64,000 bases of DNA from Oryzicola mucosus (GCF_014534685.1 NZ_JACVVX010000002.1:62001-126000), one strand, 5' to 3'. Shown: positions 53,204-61,597, counted from the first letter of the stretch. The notes: generated by a model not told the origin, from the letters alone. Translations and numbers: made by a program.

Positions 53204-53343
53204 TCCGAAAATCCCGGAACCCCAGCGGTTCGCATGCGTTTGCCCCGCAAGAAAGCGGTCTGCGGCGCTCCTTATGGACGCGCGGCCGGCCTGCCGGTGA
53301 GCTTCAGTACAGCTCGCGCAAACCGTCGAGAGGGAGATGTCGG

Positions 53344-53832
53344 ATGAAGCGACTATCATCTATTTTAGATCGAAATGCCCTGCTGGCCTTGCCGCTGGTC
53401 CTAGCACCGGCGATGACACTTCAGGCCCAAGGGCTGCAGACCGAAGGCGCGGTGGATGCCATCGTCGGCGGCGATATACGCACGGACGAGGCGAGCGTGC
53501 AGGCCAATGCCGCCCGCGTTCTGGCGGCGCTCGACTTAACGGTGGACAATGCGGACGACGTCCGCCGCCGCTTCAAGATCGACAGCGTCGACATCGTCTT
53601 CCTGCCGGAGATCAAGGAACGCAACAAGCAGATCGGCGCCAAGGTCGCCGAGAACGAGCCGCAGATCGTGGAACTGCAGAAGGCCATCGAAGGCAGCGCA
53701 ATCTTCTACCACGCGATCAACTCGCAGCGTGTGCTGCCGCGCGATATCGTCGCGATGGAATTCGACGCCTCCAAGGACAACGCGACCATCTTCGTGGCGG
53801 CGGCACAGCCGGCGGCGGCAACCGGCAATTAG
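53344..53832 (+). CDS. Secreted protein of unknown function
   Basis: This 162-residue protein starts at ATG 53344 behind GAGGGAGATGTCGG. The signal peptide MKRLSSILDRNALLALPLVL is followed by cleavage near A-Q-A at residue 29. The mature part is a mix of helix and strand, with KERNKQIGAKVAENEPQIVELQKAIEGSAIFYHAIN and RVLPRDIVAMEF as its most regular segments (the first spans about residues 99-134). No named family is recognised. A longer ORF beginning at 52891 overlaps the transporter gene and is rejected. Confidence 0.65.
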   Translation: MKRLSSILDRNALLALPLVLAPAMTLQAQGLQTEGAVDAIVGGDIRTDEASVQANAARVLAALDLTVDNADDVRRRFKIDSVDIVFLPEIKERNKQIGAKVAENEPQIVELQKAIEGSAIFYHAINSQRVLPRDIVAMEFDASKDNATIFVAAAQPAAATGN

Positions 53833-53903
53833 CCTCAGCCGTTATGCAGTGTGCCTCGTTCGATAAGCCTTTGTCAGCCTCGAACGAAGCAAGATCCGCG
53901 AAA

Positions 53904-55739
53904 TCAGATCACCACAAAATCCAAATGCGACAGGGTCGGTTTGTTGTAGAAGGTGCCGATATGAATGGCGGCTCGGACGCCGTCACCATCGGCATCGAAG
54001 AACAACTTGCCGGTGTCTGTGTCGTAGATCAGACGGTCGTCGGCGTCCGCCGCCTGACCGCCTGCATTGGCGGCAAAAGCCGACGCCGCAAGCGCGCCGA
54101 CCGGCAAGCCCCTCAAAATCGCATTTTCGAGATGAACGGTGTCGTCTGCGGCAGAGAAGTCCGTGACATGATCGATGTTGGCGCTCTTCTTGGCGGCGAA
54201 AACGAAGATATCTTTTCCGGCGCCGCCGGTCATTATGTCGTTGCCGTGCTGGCCGGACAGCACGTCGTCGCCTGTACCGCCTAGAAGCACGTCATTGCCG
54301 CGTCCACCGAAAAGCTTGTCGTTGCCGCCTTTGCCGTCGATGGTGTCATCGTACCGGCTTCCGAAGAGGACACTGCGAAAATCTGCCCAATCGCCGTCCA
54401 CCATGTTCTTAGGTCCGGAGGTGTCGAAGATGAAGTCCTTGGCGGTCAGTTGGCTCGGCAGGACGTTGTTGATTTGAATCCAAAACGAGGTGCTGTAAGC
54501 ATATGCGTCGAAATAAGCATCGGTGCCGTTTTTCGTTTCAAGAATCTGCTGCAACTGGTCAAAGTTTGAGATTCCATAAGCTGAGACATCGATGCGGTCG
54601 CCTTTTTCAAAGTCGGCGATAACTATCGCTTCGCCGCCGCCATAAGAAGTCCCAGCGTAGCCTCTTAGGCTGGTCATGAACACGTCATGTCCTGCCTCCC
54701 CATAGAGAATACTGAAATCCTTTTCTACAGTGGAGCGGCCGCCGCCAAAGATCACATCGTCGCCGTCACCTGCGAAGACGATGTCGTTGCCCCATCCGGC
54801 GTAGAGCTTATCCCCATATCGGCTGCCGAAAATATGGTCTTGATCCCATGTATTGTCGCCGTATCCTGTTCTTGGTCCGGAGTTGTCGAAGATGAAATCG
54901 CCCGCGCTCAGTTCAGAGGGCAGGATGTTATGTATGGTGATGGTGTTTGAGCCATGAGCTCTAATCACTATGGACGTATCAGTGCCATTACCGGTCTCCA
55001 GAAAGCGCTGAAGCTGGTAGAAGCTCGAAATGCCATAATACGAAACGTCGATCCTGTCGCCGGCCTCAAAGTCAGTCACGATGTTAAGACTGGAAAGAGT
55101 TTTTAATCCGCCACCGGGACCCATTTTGAAGATGTCATCGCCGCTGCCGCCATAATACATCGTCCGGCTCCCTCCTCCTACGAGAAGATCGTCGCCACCG
55201 CCGCCAAAAAGTTCGCTGTAACCAAACCAGCCGCCTGGAACGGCAAGAGAGTCGTCTCCATCGCCGCCGAAAAGGCGGGTTCCGCCGGAATCCGTCACCG
55301 AGATTGTTCTCGGCTCGTTGTTGGCGAAGATGAAGTCATTAGCCGTGAGGTCCGCGACCGCCACGCCTCGAATTTGAACGGCACGAGCCGATCCAGAATA
55401 ATAGGCGTCGAAATAGGCGTCGGTGCCATCCTTGGTTTCGAGGATGAATTGCAACTGTTCGAAGCTCGTTATTCCGTAAGCAGAGATGTCGATCCGGTCG
55501 CCCTTCTGGAAATCGGCAATGATGTCGAGGCGGTCACCTTGGCCTCCCGCTGGGGGCTTTACCCGAAAAATGTCGTTGCCGCCCTCGCCGTAAAGCGTGT
55601 TGGTGCCTAGTCCGCCGATGATGACATCGTTGCCGGCGCCGCCATAGATCAGGTCGTCTCCGCCCAATCCGCTGATGGCGTCGTTGCCCGATGTGCCTTT
55701 TAGTGTCTCGCTCTTACCGGTACCCTTGATCGTCGCCAT
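53904..55739 (-). CDS. RTX calcium-binding protein with three repeated modules
   Basis: This 611-residue protein has no N-terminal signal, as usual for type I secretion. Groups of glycine-rich nonapeptides (GGAGND, GGDGDD, GGGGDD, GGTGDD) occur at about 20-58, 156-205, 304-353 and 458-508. Between them a 65-residue module repeats three times (about 73-137, 219-283, 373-437) with the core DF-x2-GDRID-x-S-x-YGI-x2-F-x-QLQ-x2-LET-x2-GTD and the ending DFIF. The C-terminus (about 515-611) resembles a serralysin-type secretion domain. No ABC exporter genes are adjacent. Its sequence looks less GC-rich than its neighbours, though not measured. Enzyme activity is not evident. Confidence 0.85.
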   Translation of the reverse strand: MATIKGTGKSETLKGTSGNDAISGLGGDDLIYGGAGNDVIIGGLGTNTLYGEGGNDIFRVKPPAGGQGDRLDIIADFQKGDRIDISAYGITSFEQLQFILETKDGTDAYFDAYYSGSARAVQIRGVAVADLTANDFIFANNEPRTISVTDSGGTRLFGGDGDDSLAVPGGWFGYSELFGGGGDDLLVGGGSRTMYYGGSGDDIFKMGPGGGLKTLSSLNIVTDFEAGDRIDVSYYGISSFYQLQRFLETGNGTDTSIVIRAHGSNTITIHNILPSELSAGDFIFDNSGPRTGYGDNTWDQDHIFGSRYGDKLYAGWGNDIVFAGDGDDVIFGGGRSTVEKDFSILYGEAGHDVFMTSLRGYAGTSYGGGEAIVIADFEKGDRIDVSAYGISNFDQLQQILETKNGTDAYFDAYAYSTSFWIQINNVLPSQLTAKDFIFDTSGPKNMVDGDWADFRSVLFGSRYDDTIDGKGGNDKLFGGRGNDVLLGGTGDDVLSGQHGNDIMTGGAGKDIFVFAAKKSANIDHVTDFSAADDTVHLENAILRGLPVGALAASAFAANAGGQAADADDRLIYDTDTGKLFFDADGDGVRAAIHIGTFYNKPTLSHLDFVVI

Positions 55740-55914
55740 TGCCGCCTCGCAAACCTCTGTTGGCTGAACGGTTATTCCAGCTTGCAGAGGGCGACAACGC
55801 AGCTTTCACGACGCGCCGTGTTTTCTCGATAAGGTTGGTAAATGGCGCCGTTTTGAGACAAAAAGTGACCCGATTCGGGCCGCGGGGAGTCTTGGTTCGG
55901 TACGATCGGTCCCG

Positions 55915-55953
55915 GAAAAAACAAAGGGCTCGGCGATTGCTCGCAAAGCCCTT
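55915..55953 (-). terminator. Terminator of the tRNA-Val transcript
   Basis: On the minus strand AAGGGCT, a 16-base loop, AGCCCTT are followed by TGTTTTTT. It lies just beyond the tRNA 3' end. Confidence 0.65.
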
Positions 55954-55963
55954 GGGGTTCGGA

Positions 55964-56038
55964 TGGTGGGCGTGACAGGGATTGAACCTGTGACCCCTGC
56001 AATGTCAATGCAGTGCTCTCCCGCTGAGCTACACGCCC
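55964..56038 (-). tRNA. tRNA-Val (GAC)
   Basis: This 75-base cloverleaf is read on the minus strand. Acceptor GGGCGTG pairs with CACGCCC, the D arm is GCTC-AGCGGGA-GAGC, and the anticodon arm CTGCA-TTGACAT-TGCAG contains anticodon GAC. The T arm is ACAGG-TTCAATC-CCTGT, with a discriminator A and an encoded CCA at 55964-55966. No direct repeat of its 3' end was seen nearby, so there is no sign of an integrated island. Confidence 0.95.
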
Positions 56039-56104
56039 ATCCGACGAGGCGCATACACCACTTTTGCTCCAACGCGTCAATAGGAGCCTGTGGGGAAATT
56101 CGCT

Positions 56105-56139
56105 CGTTTTACTTTTCCCCAGCGAGAGCCGGGGAAAAG
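56105..56139 (-). terminator. Terminator of cpdR
   Basis: On the minus strand CTTTTCCCC, a ten-base loop, GGGGAAAAG are followed by TAAAACG. It lies about 20 bases beyond the cpdR stop. Confidence 0.65.
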
Positions 56140-56158
56140 CGCTTCACGATCTCTGGCG

Positions 56159-56521
56159 TCAGGCCGCCTGGAGCATCTTTTCGACCTCGTTGACGAGGTC
56201 GCGCAGGTGGAATGGCTTGGACAGGACCTTGGCGTCCTTGGGGGCGTTCGAATCGGGGTTGAGTGCGACGGCGGCAAAGCCGGTGATGAACATCACCTTC
56301 AGATCCGGGTCGATCTCGGTGGCGCGGCGCGCCAGTTCGATGCCGTCCATCTCCGGCATGACGATGTCGGTCAGAAGCAGCGAAAACGGCTCCTCGCGCA
56401 GGCGCTCATAGGCGCTCGCGCCATTATCGAAGTCGCTCACCTGGTAGCCGGCGCGTTCAAGCGCTTTTACCAGGAAGCGACGCATGTCGTCGTCGTCTTC
56501 CGCCAGAAGAATGCGTGCCAT
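56159..56521 (-). CDS. cpdR: CpdR cell-cycle response regulator
   Basis: This 120-residue single receiver domain has N-terminal MARILLAEDDDDMRRFL, the phosphoacceptor Asp52 in LLLTDIVMPEMDG, and the conserved KVMFITGFAAVALNP and KPFHLRDLV. The C-terminus ends in Ala-Ala, the degron-like end of Caulobacter CpdR. In alphaproteobacteria CpdR acts with ClpXP to control CtrA and other proteins through the CckA-ChpT pathway. A TTAACC half-site resembling CtrA sites lies upstream, near 56571. Confidence 0.93.
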   Translation of the reverse strand: MARILLAEDDDDMRRFLVKALERAGYQVSDFDNGASAYERLREEPFSLLLTDIVMPEMDGIELARRATEIDPDLKVMFITGFAAVALNPDSNAPKDAKVLSKPFHLRDLVNEVEKMLQAA

Positions 56522-56715
56522 CGTTTCCCGTCCGAATCAGCGAAACCGGAAGTTGTTTCCACGATGTTCCGGTTAACCATGTTCTATATGAGGAAGGGAG
56601 GGTAAACATCAAGTGAACGGAGCCGCATGCATCATGGGGTCACGCTGGACAACACCCGCGCCCGGTGGCACTTTCGTCGCATGATCCTACCCGATGTGAA
56701 GCCTTGCCCGCCGCT

Positions 56716-57609
56716 ATGACCGCAGCCGACGATTTCAAGGATGTCGTGCCGTTCGAGATCCGTTCGAGCGCGGAGCAGCGCGTGCCCTTCGTGTTCAATT
56801 CGCCGCATAGCGGCCGGTTCTATCCGCCACGTTTCCTGGAGATGAGCCGCCTCGACAAGCAGGCGATCCGGCGTTCTGAGGATTGTTATGTCGAGCAGCT
56901 TTTCGGCGGCGCCGCCGCCTTGGGTGCGCCGCTTCTCTTGGCGCATTTTCCGCGTGCCTATCTCGATGTGAACAGGGAGCCGTGGGAACTCGATCCGCGG
57001 ATGTTCTCCGATCCGCTGCCATCGTTCGCCAATATCCGGTCCCCCCGGGTTGCCGGCGGCCTGGGGACAGTGCCGCGTCTTGTGGGCGAGGGGCTGGATA
57101 TCTACAAAACACGGCTGCCCCTGTCGGAGGCTTTGTCGCGCATCCAGGGCATCTATGAGCCTTATCACGAGACGCTGCGGCATCTCCTGGGCCGCACGCA
57201 GATGCGCTTCGGCTATGCGGTTCTCGTCGATTGTCATTCCATGCCGGCGAGCATCCGCATCGGCGAAAACGGTTTGCGGCCCGATTTCATCATCGGCGAC
57301 CGTTTCGGTGCCTCCGCCGCGCCGGAACTGACGGAGGCCGCGATCCGTCTTCTTGCGGGGATGGGCTATACGGTGGCCTACAACAAGCCTTATGCCGGCG
57401 GTTTCATCACCGAGCACTATGGGCGGCCGGCGCGCAACCGCCACGCGATCCAGATCGAAATCAATCGCGGGCTCTACATGAACGAGCGCAGCTTGGAGAG
57501 GCGGTCGGGCTTCGATGCGCTGACCGACGACCTCACCCGTTTCTGCTCGGATCTCATGGCTTTGCCGGATCACCATTTCAGGCAGGCGCCGCCACTGGCC
57601 GCCGAATAG
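56716..57609 (+). CDS. N-formylglutamate amidohydrolase family protein (second copy)
   Basis: This 297-residue protein carries FNSPHSGRFYPPRFLEMSRL, AHFPRAYLDVNREPWELDP, LLVDCHSMPASIRIGENG-like sequence, and FITEHYGRPARNRHAIQIEINRGLYMNE. It belongs to the longer subgroup and is only distantly like the protein at 39989. The zinc ligands are the S-x-H and D-C-H segments by family comparison. It is divergent from cpdR, an arrangement shared with Sinorhizobium as far as I recall. The start ATG 56716 is chosen over 56665 by the family N-terminus. The true substrate is unknown. Confidence 0.85.
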   Translation: MTAADDFKDVVPFEIRSSAEQRVPFVFNSPHSGRFYPPRFLEMSRLDKQAIRRSEDCYVEQLFGGAAALGAPLLLAHFPRAYLDVNREPWELDPRMFSDPLPSFANIRSPRVAGGLGTVPRLVGEGLDIYKTRLPLSEALSRIQGIYEPYHETLRHLLGRTQMRFGYAVLVDCHSMPASIRIGENGLRPDFIIGDRFGASAAPELTEAAIRLLAGMGYTVAYNKPYAGGFITEHYGRPARNRHAIQIEINRGLYMNERSLERRSGFDALTDDLTRFCSDLMALPDHHFRQAPPLAAE

Positions 57610-57641
57610 AGATGCCGGGCTCGTGCCCTAAGATTTCAGGC

Positions 57642-57722
57642 AAAAAAAGACCGCTCCGAGGAGCGGTCTGAAGTCTAGGGAGGAAACGCCCAAGGAGGGC
57701 ACGGACAGAACAAACTGTCCGA
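57642..57722 (-). ncRNA. mmgR: mmgR/suhB-type trans-acting sRNA (alpha-r8 family)
   Basis: A minus-strand transcript of about 80 bases is predicted from a TTGACA box (57750-57755), a 16-base spacer and TAAACT (57728-57733). It contains the stem GGACAG-TTTGTT-CTGTCC, then GCCC-TCCTT-GGGC with a CCUCCUU-like loop, an unpaired CCTCCCT, and a terminator AGACCGCTC-CTCG-GAGCGGTCT followed by seven T. CU-rich loops are suited to binding ribosome sites. The length, the strand and the place between an N-formylglutamate amidohydrolase gene and an inositol-phosphatase gene match the rhizobial sRNA known as mmgR (Rfam suhB), by recall. The mature ends are estimates. Confidence 0.8.
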
Positions 57723-57727
57723 GGATC

Positions 57728-57755
57728 AGTTTATTGTGCATTGCATCAATGTCAA
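57728..57755 (-). promoter_or_regulatory. Promoter of the mmgR-like sRNA
   Basis: TTGACA and TAAACT with a 16-base spacer on the minus strand, ending about seven bases before the inferred RNA start. Confidence 0.65.
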
Positions 57756-57854
57756 TGAGGAATCGCTGATTAATGCCTTTTAAAGTGCAAAAAAATTCGT
57801 TGCGAAAAAATGCGGCAGCCTGCATCCGGCGTTGCCGAAACAAGGAGACATAGT

Positions 57855-58628
57855 TTGACTGTAACTTCTGAGTTCCTGCGCCGGATCGCCATGGCCGCCG
57901 CGGCCGAGACCTTGCCGCGGTTTCGCGCCCAGGGTGCCGTGAGCAACAAGCTTGCCGGCGGCTTCGATCCCGTTACCGAAGCGGACCAGGAGGCTGAGCG
58001 TGCGGTCCGCGCCCTGATCAATGCTGAGTTTCCAGGCCATGGCATTCTGGGCGAGGAGCATGGCAGCGAAAACATCACCAACAGCCATGTCTGGGTGATC
58101 GATCCGATCGACGGCACCCGCGCGTTTATCTCCGGCGTACCGGTGTGGGGGACGCTGGTGGGCCTGACGGTCGATGGGGACGCGGTGGCAGGGCTGATGT
58201 CGCAGCCCTTCATCGGCGAGCTCTTCTATGCCGACGGTTCGGGCGCCTATTACGAAGGCCCGGGCGGGCCGCGCCGGCTCACGGTGAAGGATACGACCAG
58301 CCTGGCCGATGCGACGCTGTTCACGACGACACCTGCGCTGTTTACGGGCGACGCGCGCGGCCGTTTCGACGCGCTCGAGTCGCAGGTTCGTCTGTCGCGC
58401 TACGGCACGGATTGCTACGCGTTTGCGATGCTGGCGGCGGGGCAGATCGACATCGTCGTCGAAGCCGGCCTGAAGCCCTACGATATTGTGGGCCTCATTC
58501 CGGTCATCGAGCAGGCCGGCGGCATCGTCACCACCTTCGATGGCCGTGCTGCGGAAAAGGGCGGCGACATCCTCGCGGCGGCGACGCCCGAACTGCATGC
58601 TGCAGCCATGGCAATTCTGAGAGGCTAA
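57855..58628 (+). CDS. hisN: Inositol monophosphatase family, histidinol-phosphatase type
   Basis: This 257-residue enzyme is started at TTG 57855 behind AAGGAGACATAG. Metal-site motifs are complete: FDPVTEADQEAER, ILGEEHGSE and VWVIDPIDGTRAF, with AGLKPYDIVGLIPVIEQAGG near the end. Within the superfamily, the size and the DPIDGTRAFISGVPVWGTLV pattern (starting near residue 83) point to HisN-type histidinol-phosphatase, with SuhB-type IMPase as the alternative. Its stop shares two bases with the opposite-strand hydrolase stop (CTAA). Confidence 0.85.
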   Translation: MTVTSEFLRRIAMAAAAETLPRFRAQGAVSNKLAGGFDPVTEADQEAERAVRALINAEFPGHGILGEEHGSENITNSHVWVIDPIDGTRAFISGVPVWGTLVGLTVDGDAVAGLMSQPFIGELFYADGSGAYYEGPGGPRRLTVKDTTSLADATLFTTTPALFTGDARGRFDALESQVRLSRYGTDCYAFAMLAAGQIDIVVEAGLKPYDIVGLIPVIEQAGGIVTTFDGRAAEKGGDILAAATPELHAAAMAILRG

Positions 58629-59602
58629 CCCTCTACGGGGTCCGCCTGTATGTGCATGGTTTCGGAGCCTGGCACGAAGGCGTCGAAGGCAGCCAGAACC
58701 TGTTCGCGATAGATGTCGGCTTCCTGCAAAAGCTCATGACGGGCGCCGTAGATCGTGACCAGCGAGCCCAGGCGAAGGCTGGTGGCATAGGCTTCGATCT
58801 TGCTGGGATCGACGACGCGGTCGGCAGTCGGGTTGACGAACAGCATGGGGATTCTCAGCGCGCTCATGAAGCCCGGATCGGTGACCTTTTCCACCGCGCG
58901 GGCGGCAGCCGCCACCCAGCTCACCGTAGGTCCGCCCAGCGCGAGTTGCGGATAAGCGAGGTAAATCTCGATATTGCGGCGGAACCGATCGGGGTCGCTG
59001 CTCAGCTTGTTGCCCTCGAAAGCAAGCGGGACAGCGGGGCGCGGCCCGCCGCCGATGTAGCGCCGGCCGAGGCCGAACAGGCTGAGCGTACTGGTGACGC
59101 GCTTGACCGTGCGCATCTGGAGCCTGGTTATCGCGATCTGCAGCAGCGGCGCCAGCAGCACCATGCGCTGGACCCGGTTGACGAGATAGGGCGCTGTCAG
59201 CAGCGCGATCAACGCGCCGCCGGAATGCGCCATTATGTAATAGGGACCTCGGCAGTCGGGCAGGACGATATCGTCGAAGAAGGTCCGCAGGTCGCGGGCA
59301 TAGTCGTCGAAGCTCTTCACATAGCCGCGCTGACCGTCCTTGATCAGCCGGTCCGAGCCGCCTTGGCCGCGCAGGTCGAACGTCGCGGTTGCGAAGCCGC
59401 GGCGGGAAAGGTCTATCGCGGTCTCGAAATATTTCTCGATGCACTCGTTGCGGCCCTGGATCAGGACGACGGTGCCCTTCAGAGGCCGGGCTTCCGCTGG
59501 GAAGATCGCATAGCGCAGGCGTTTTCCGTCTTTCGACAGGAAGAAGTCGCCACGGGCGCCTGCGGGCCTGGGATTGGCAGGAATATCGTAGAAAACATCC
59601 AT
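58625..59602 (-). CDS. Alpha/beta hydrolase (lysophospholipase-like)
   Basis: This 325-residue enzyme has the oxyanion-strand GTVVLIQGRNECIEKYFET, a DLRGQGGSD segment and the nucleophile elbow MAHSGGAL, where Ser is the nucleophile (G-x-S-x-G variant A-H-S-G-G). A late Asp and His are in VNPTADRVVDPSK and YGARHELLQE. This resembles the PldB/monoglyceride lipase group. The ATG at 59602 gives the family-like N-terminus. An alternative at 59677 adds 25 residues. It is convergent with hisN. Confidence 0.88.
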   Translation of the reverse strand: MDVFYDIPANPRPAGARGDFFLSKDGKRLRYAIFPAEARPLKGTVVLIQGRNECIEKYFETAIDLSRRGFATATFDLRGQGGSDRLIKDGQRGYVKSFDDYARDLRTFFDDIVLPDCRGPYYIMAHSGGALIALLTAPYLVNRVQRMVLLAPLLQIAITRLQMRTVKRVTSTLSLFGLGRRYIGGGPRPAVPLAFEGNKLSSDPDRFRRNIEIYLAYPQLALGGPTVSWVAAAARAVEKVTDPGFMSALRIPMLFVNPTADRVVDPSKIEAYATSLRLGSLVTIYGARHELLQEADIYREQVLAAFDAFVPGSETMHIQADPVEG

Positions 59603-59894
59603 TCGGAGGCCCGCGCCCGCTTCGATATCGTTTCGATGGTGATAAGCCCGGCGCGCCGAAAAGGAAACTGCCGCCATTCAAGAAGCAGCACGGCCGGAGG
59701 CCGATAATCCAGCCTCCGGCCGCTGTCGGACCGGGAGGAAGGGACGATACACCCGGTTCGGCTTCGGTGCGGCGGTTTTTTCCGCCGCCTGTCTCGATGT
59801 CGGGTGCAGAATAGCCGGGCGGAACTGAACGGGCGCCAAAGACGCGGTTCATCCTGCGTTCATCTGAACGGAAGGCGCAGAGGAATTTTTCGCT

Positions 59895-59923
59895 CTTGAA
59901 ACGGCTTTTACCGCTCCCCAAAT
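59895..59923 (+). promoter_or_regulatory. RpoH (sigma-32) heat-shock promoter
   Basis: CTTGAAA, 14 bases, CCCCAAAT matches the sigma-32 consensus closely. It lies about 100 bases upstream of hsp20. Confidence 0.75.
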
Positions 59924-60026
59924 GTCTCCTGCAGCCGCCGAAACCGGGGCTGCTGATCGAAAGGAACGCCAAATGGGTTCCCCGGCGATCAAATCGCAAA
60001 CTTGTTGCTCAACAGGAGAACACACC
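59924..60026 (+). promoter_or_regulatory. ROSE-like RNA thermometer in the hsp20 leader
   Basis: The 3' hairpin at 60003-60022 pairs TGTT-G-CTC with GAG-AACA around an AACAG loop, leaving one unpaired G, and so partly hides the AGGAG ribosome site. This is the UUGCU/AGGA arrangement of rhizobial ROSE elements, which melt on heat shock. The region upstream (59924-60002) can fold into further hairpins (for example CCGGGG with CCCCGG partners), not resolved by eye. Confidence 0.75.
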
Positions 60027-60494
60027 ATGCGTCACGTTGATTTTTCCCCGCTCTACCGTTCGACCGTCGGCTTCGACCGTCTGTTCAGCATGCTCGATTC
60101 CGTCGGTCAGCCCGAGGCCGTCCCGAGCTACCCGCCCTACAACATCGAGCGCACCGGCGAAGATTCCTATCGGATATCGATGGCGGTTGCAGGCTTCTCC
60201 GATAGCGAGATTTCGATCGAAGCGCACCGCAATGTGCTGACCATCAAGGGCGAGCGCGGCACCGAAGCCAATGGCGAAGGTTCCGAAGTGCTGTATCGCG
60301 GCATCGCCGCACGCTCCTTCGAGCGCCGCTTCCAGCTTGCCGACCATGTCGAGGTCACGGGTGCCAACCTCAAGAATGGCCTGCTTCACATCGACCTGAA
60401 GCGCACCATTCCGGAAGAGCTGAAGCCCCGCAAGATCGCGATTTCGGCCGATGCCTCCAAGGCCAAGCAGATCGAGGCCAACAGCGTCAACTAA
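60027..60494 (+). CDS. Small heat-shock protein Hsp20 (IbpA-like)
   Basis: This 155-residue chaperone starts at ATG 60027. The N-terminal region MRHVDFSPLYRSTVGFDRLF is followed by the alpha-crystallin domain (about 35-130) with YRISMAVAGFSDSEISIE, NVLTIKGERG and the conserved A-x-L-x-N-G-L-L motif (GANLKNGLLHIDL). Class A rhizobial Hsp20. Control is by RpoH and an RNA thermometer, both visible upstream. The product holds unfolded proteins. Confidence 0.95.
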   Translation: MRHVDFSPLYRSTVGFDRLFSMLDSVGQPEAVPSYPPYNIERTGEDSYRISMAVAGFSDSEISIEAHRNVLTIKGERGTEANGEGSEVLYRGIAARSFERRFQLADHVEVTGANLKNGLLHIDLKRTIPEELKPRKIAISADASKAKQIEANSVN

Positions 60495-60517
60495 GCCTGT
60501 CTCCTCCCAGGGAGCGA

Positions 60518-60545
60518 GCGGCGCCTTCGGGCGCCGCTTTCATTT
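60518..60545 (+). terminator. Terminator of hsp20
   Basis: GCGGCGCC-TTCG-GGCGCCGC followed by TTTCATTTT, 24 bases past the stop. It may also serve the opposite threonine aldolase gene poorly. Confidence 0.85.
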
Positions 60546-61597
60546 TATCGGGCAAGTGTTGCCGCAAAACGCTCGACGTCCTCGTCCGTCGTCGCGAAAC
60601 TGGTGACAAGGCGGCACAAGGTTTCGTCACTGGCGATCTCGCCGTCAAAGTCGACTGGCGCGTGCCAGTCATAGAACACGGCGCCTTCTGCTTTCAGGCG
60701 CTCGACATCGGATTTCTTGAGGATCGGGAACACCTCGTTTGCCTGAGGTTCCCAGCCGAGACGCGCCGACCCGGAGGTGCCGATGGCATCGGCGAGTTTT
60801 GTCGCCATGGCGTTGGCGTGGCGCGCGGTCTCAAGCCACAACCCGCCTTCGAAATAGGCGTCGAACTGGGCGGAGATGAAACGCGATTTGGAGAAGAGCT
60901 GGCCGGCGCGCTTGCGCAGAAAAGCGAACTCCTTGGCCTTGTCGAGATCGAACAGGACAACCGCCTCCGCGCACCAGCAGCCGTTCTTGGTGCCGCCGAA
61001 GGAAAGAATGTCGACGCCGCGTTTCCAGGTCATCTCCGCCGGCGTGGTGTCGAGCGCCACCAGGGCGTTGGCGAATCGGGCTCCGTCCATGTGCAGCGGC
61101 AAGCCGTTTTCCGAGGCGATTGCCGAGATCGTCTCGATGTCGTCCAGCGAAAACAGCGTGCCCATTTCAGTGGCCTGGGTGATCGAGATCGCCATGGGCT
61201 GACCGCTATGGACAAATTCGGCGGGATATCTGGCGATGGCTTGCCGAAGGAGAGCCGGTTCCATGCGGCCCAAGGGCCCGTCGACAGGGCAAAGGCGCGC
61301 ACCGCCGGTGAAGAATTCGGGCGCGCCGCACTCGTCTTCCACAATATGTGCGCCGCGGTGGCAGAATGTCACACCACCCGGCCGATTCACGCTCGACAGC
61401 GACAGCGCGTTGGCCGCGGTGCCGGTGGCAACGAAGAACACGGCCACCTCACGCTCGAAAATCTCGGAGAAAGTCCTGTAGACCTGCTTGTCGAGATCGC
61501 CGGATCCGTAACCCGCGCTGAAGCCCGAGGCATTTTTCCCAAGCTTTTCCGCGATGAGCGGATGGGCGCCGGCCCAGTTGTCGGAAGCGAAGAACAT
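60545..61597 (-). CDS. Low-specificity L-threonine aldolase
   Basis: This 350-residue PLP-dependent enzyme splits threonine into glycine and acetaldehyde. The N-terminus MFFASDNWAGAHPLIAEKL is typical, as are TFCHRGAHIVEDECGAPEFF, LHMDGARFANALVAL (PLP-contacting Asp) and ILSFGGTKNGCWCAEAV with the Schiff-base Lys. The ATG at 61597 is chosen. A much longer frame to 61927 has no family resemblance. It is divergent from gltB across a 439-base gap. Confidence 0.92.
   Translation of the reverse strand: MFFASDNWAGAHPLIAEKLGKNASGFSAGYGSGDLDKQVYRTFSEIFEREVAVFFVATGTAANALSLSSVNRPGGVTFCHRGAHIVEDECGAPEFFTGGARLCPVDGPLGRMEPALLRQAIARYPAEFVHSGQPMAISITQATEMGTLFSLDDIETISAIASENGLPLHMDGARFANALVALDTTPAEMTWKRGVDILSFGGTKNGCWCAEAVVLFDLDKAKEFAFLRKRAGQLFSKSRFISAQFDAYFEGGLWLETARHANAMATKLADAIGTSGSARLGWEPQANEVFPILKKSDVERLKAEGAVFYDWHAPVDFDGEIASDETLCRLVTSFATTDEDVERFAATLAR

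Noticed and set aside
55964-56038. tRNA-Val as an integration site for the neighbouring RTX gene
   Set aside because: No integrase gene and no direct repeat of the tRNA 3' end were seen near the RTX gene.
57628-57843. Small minus-strand ORF of 71 codons between the amidohydrolase and hisN
   Set aside because: It covers the promoter, hairpins and terminator of the predicted sRNA and has no ribosome site or family resemblance.
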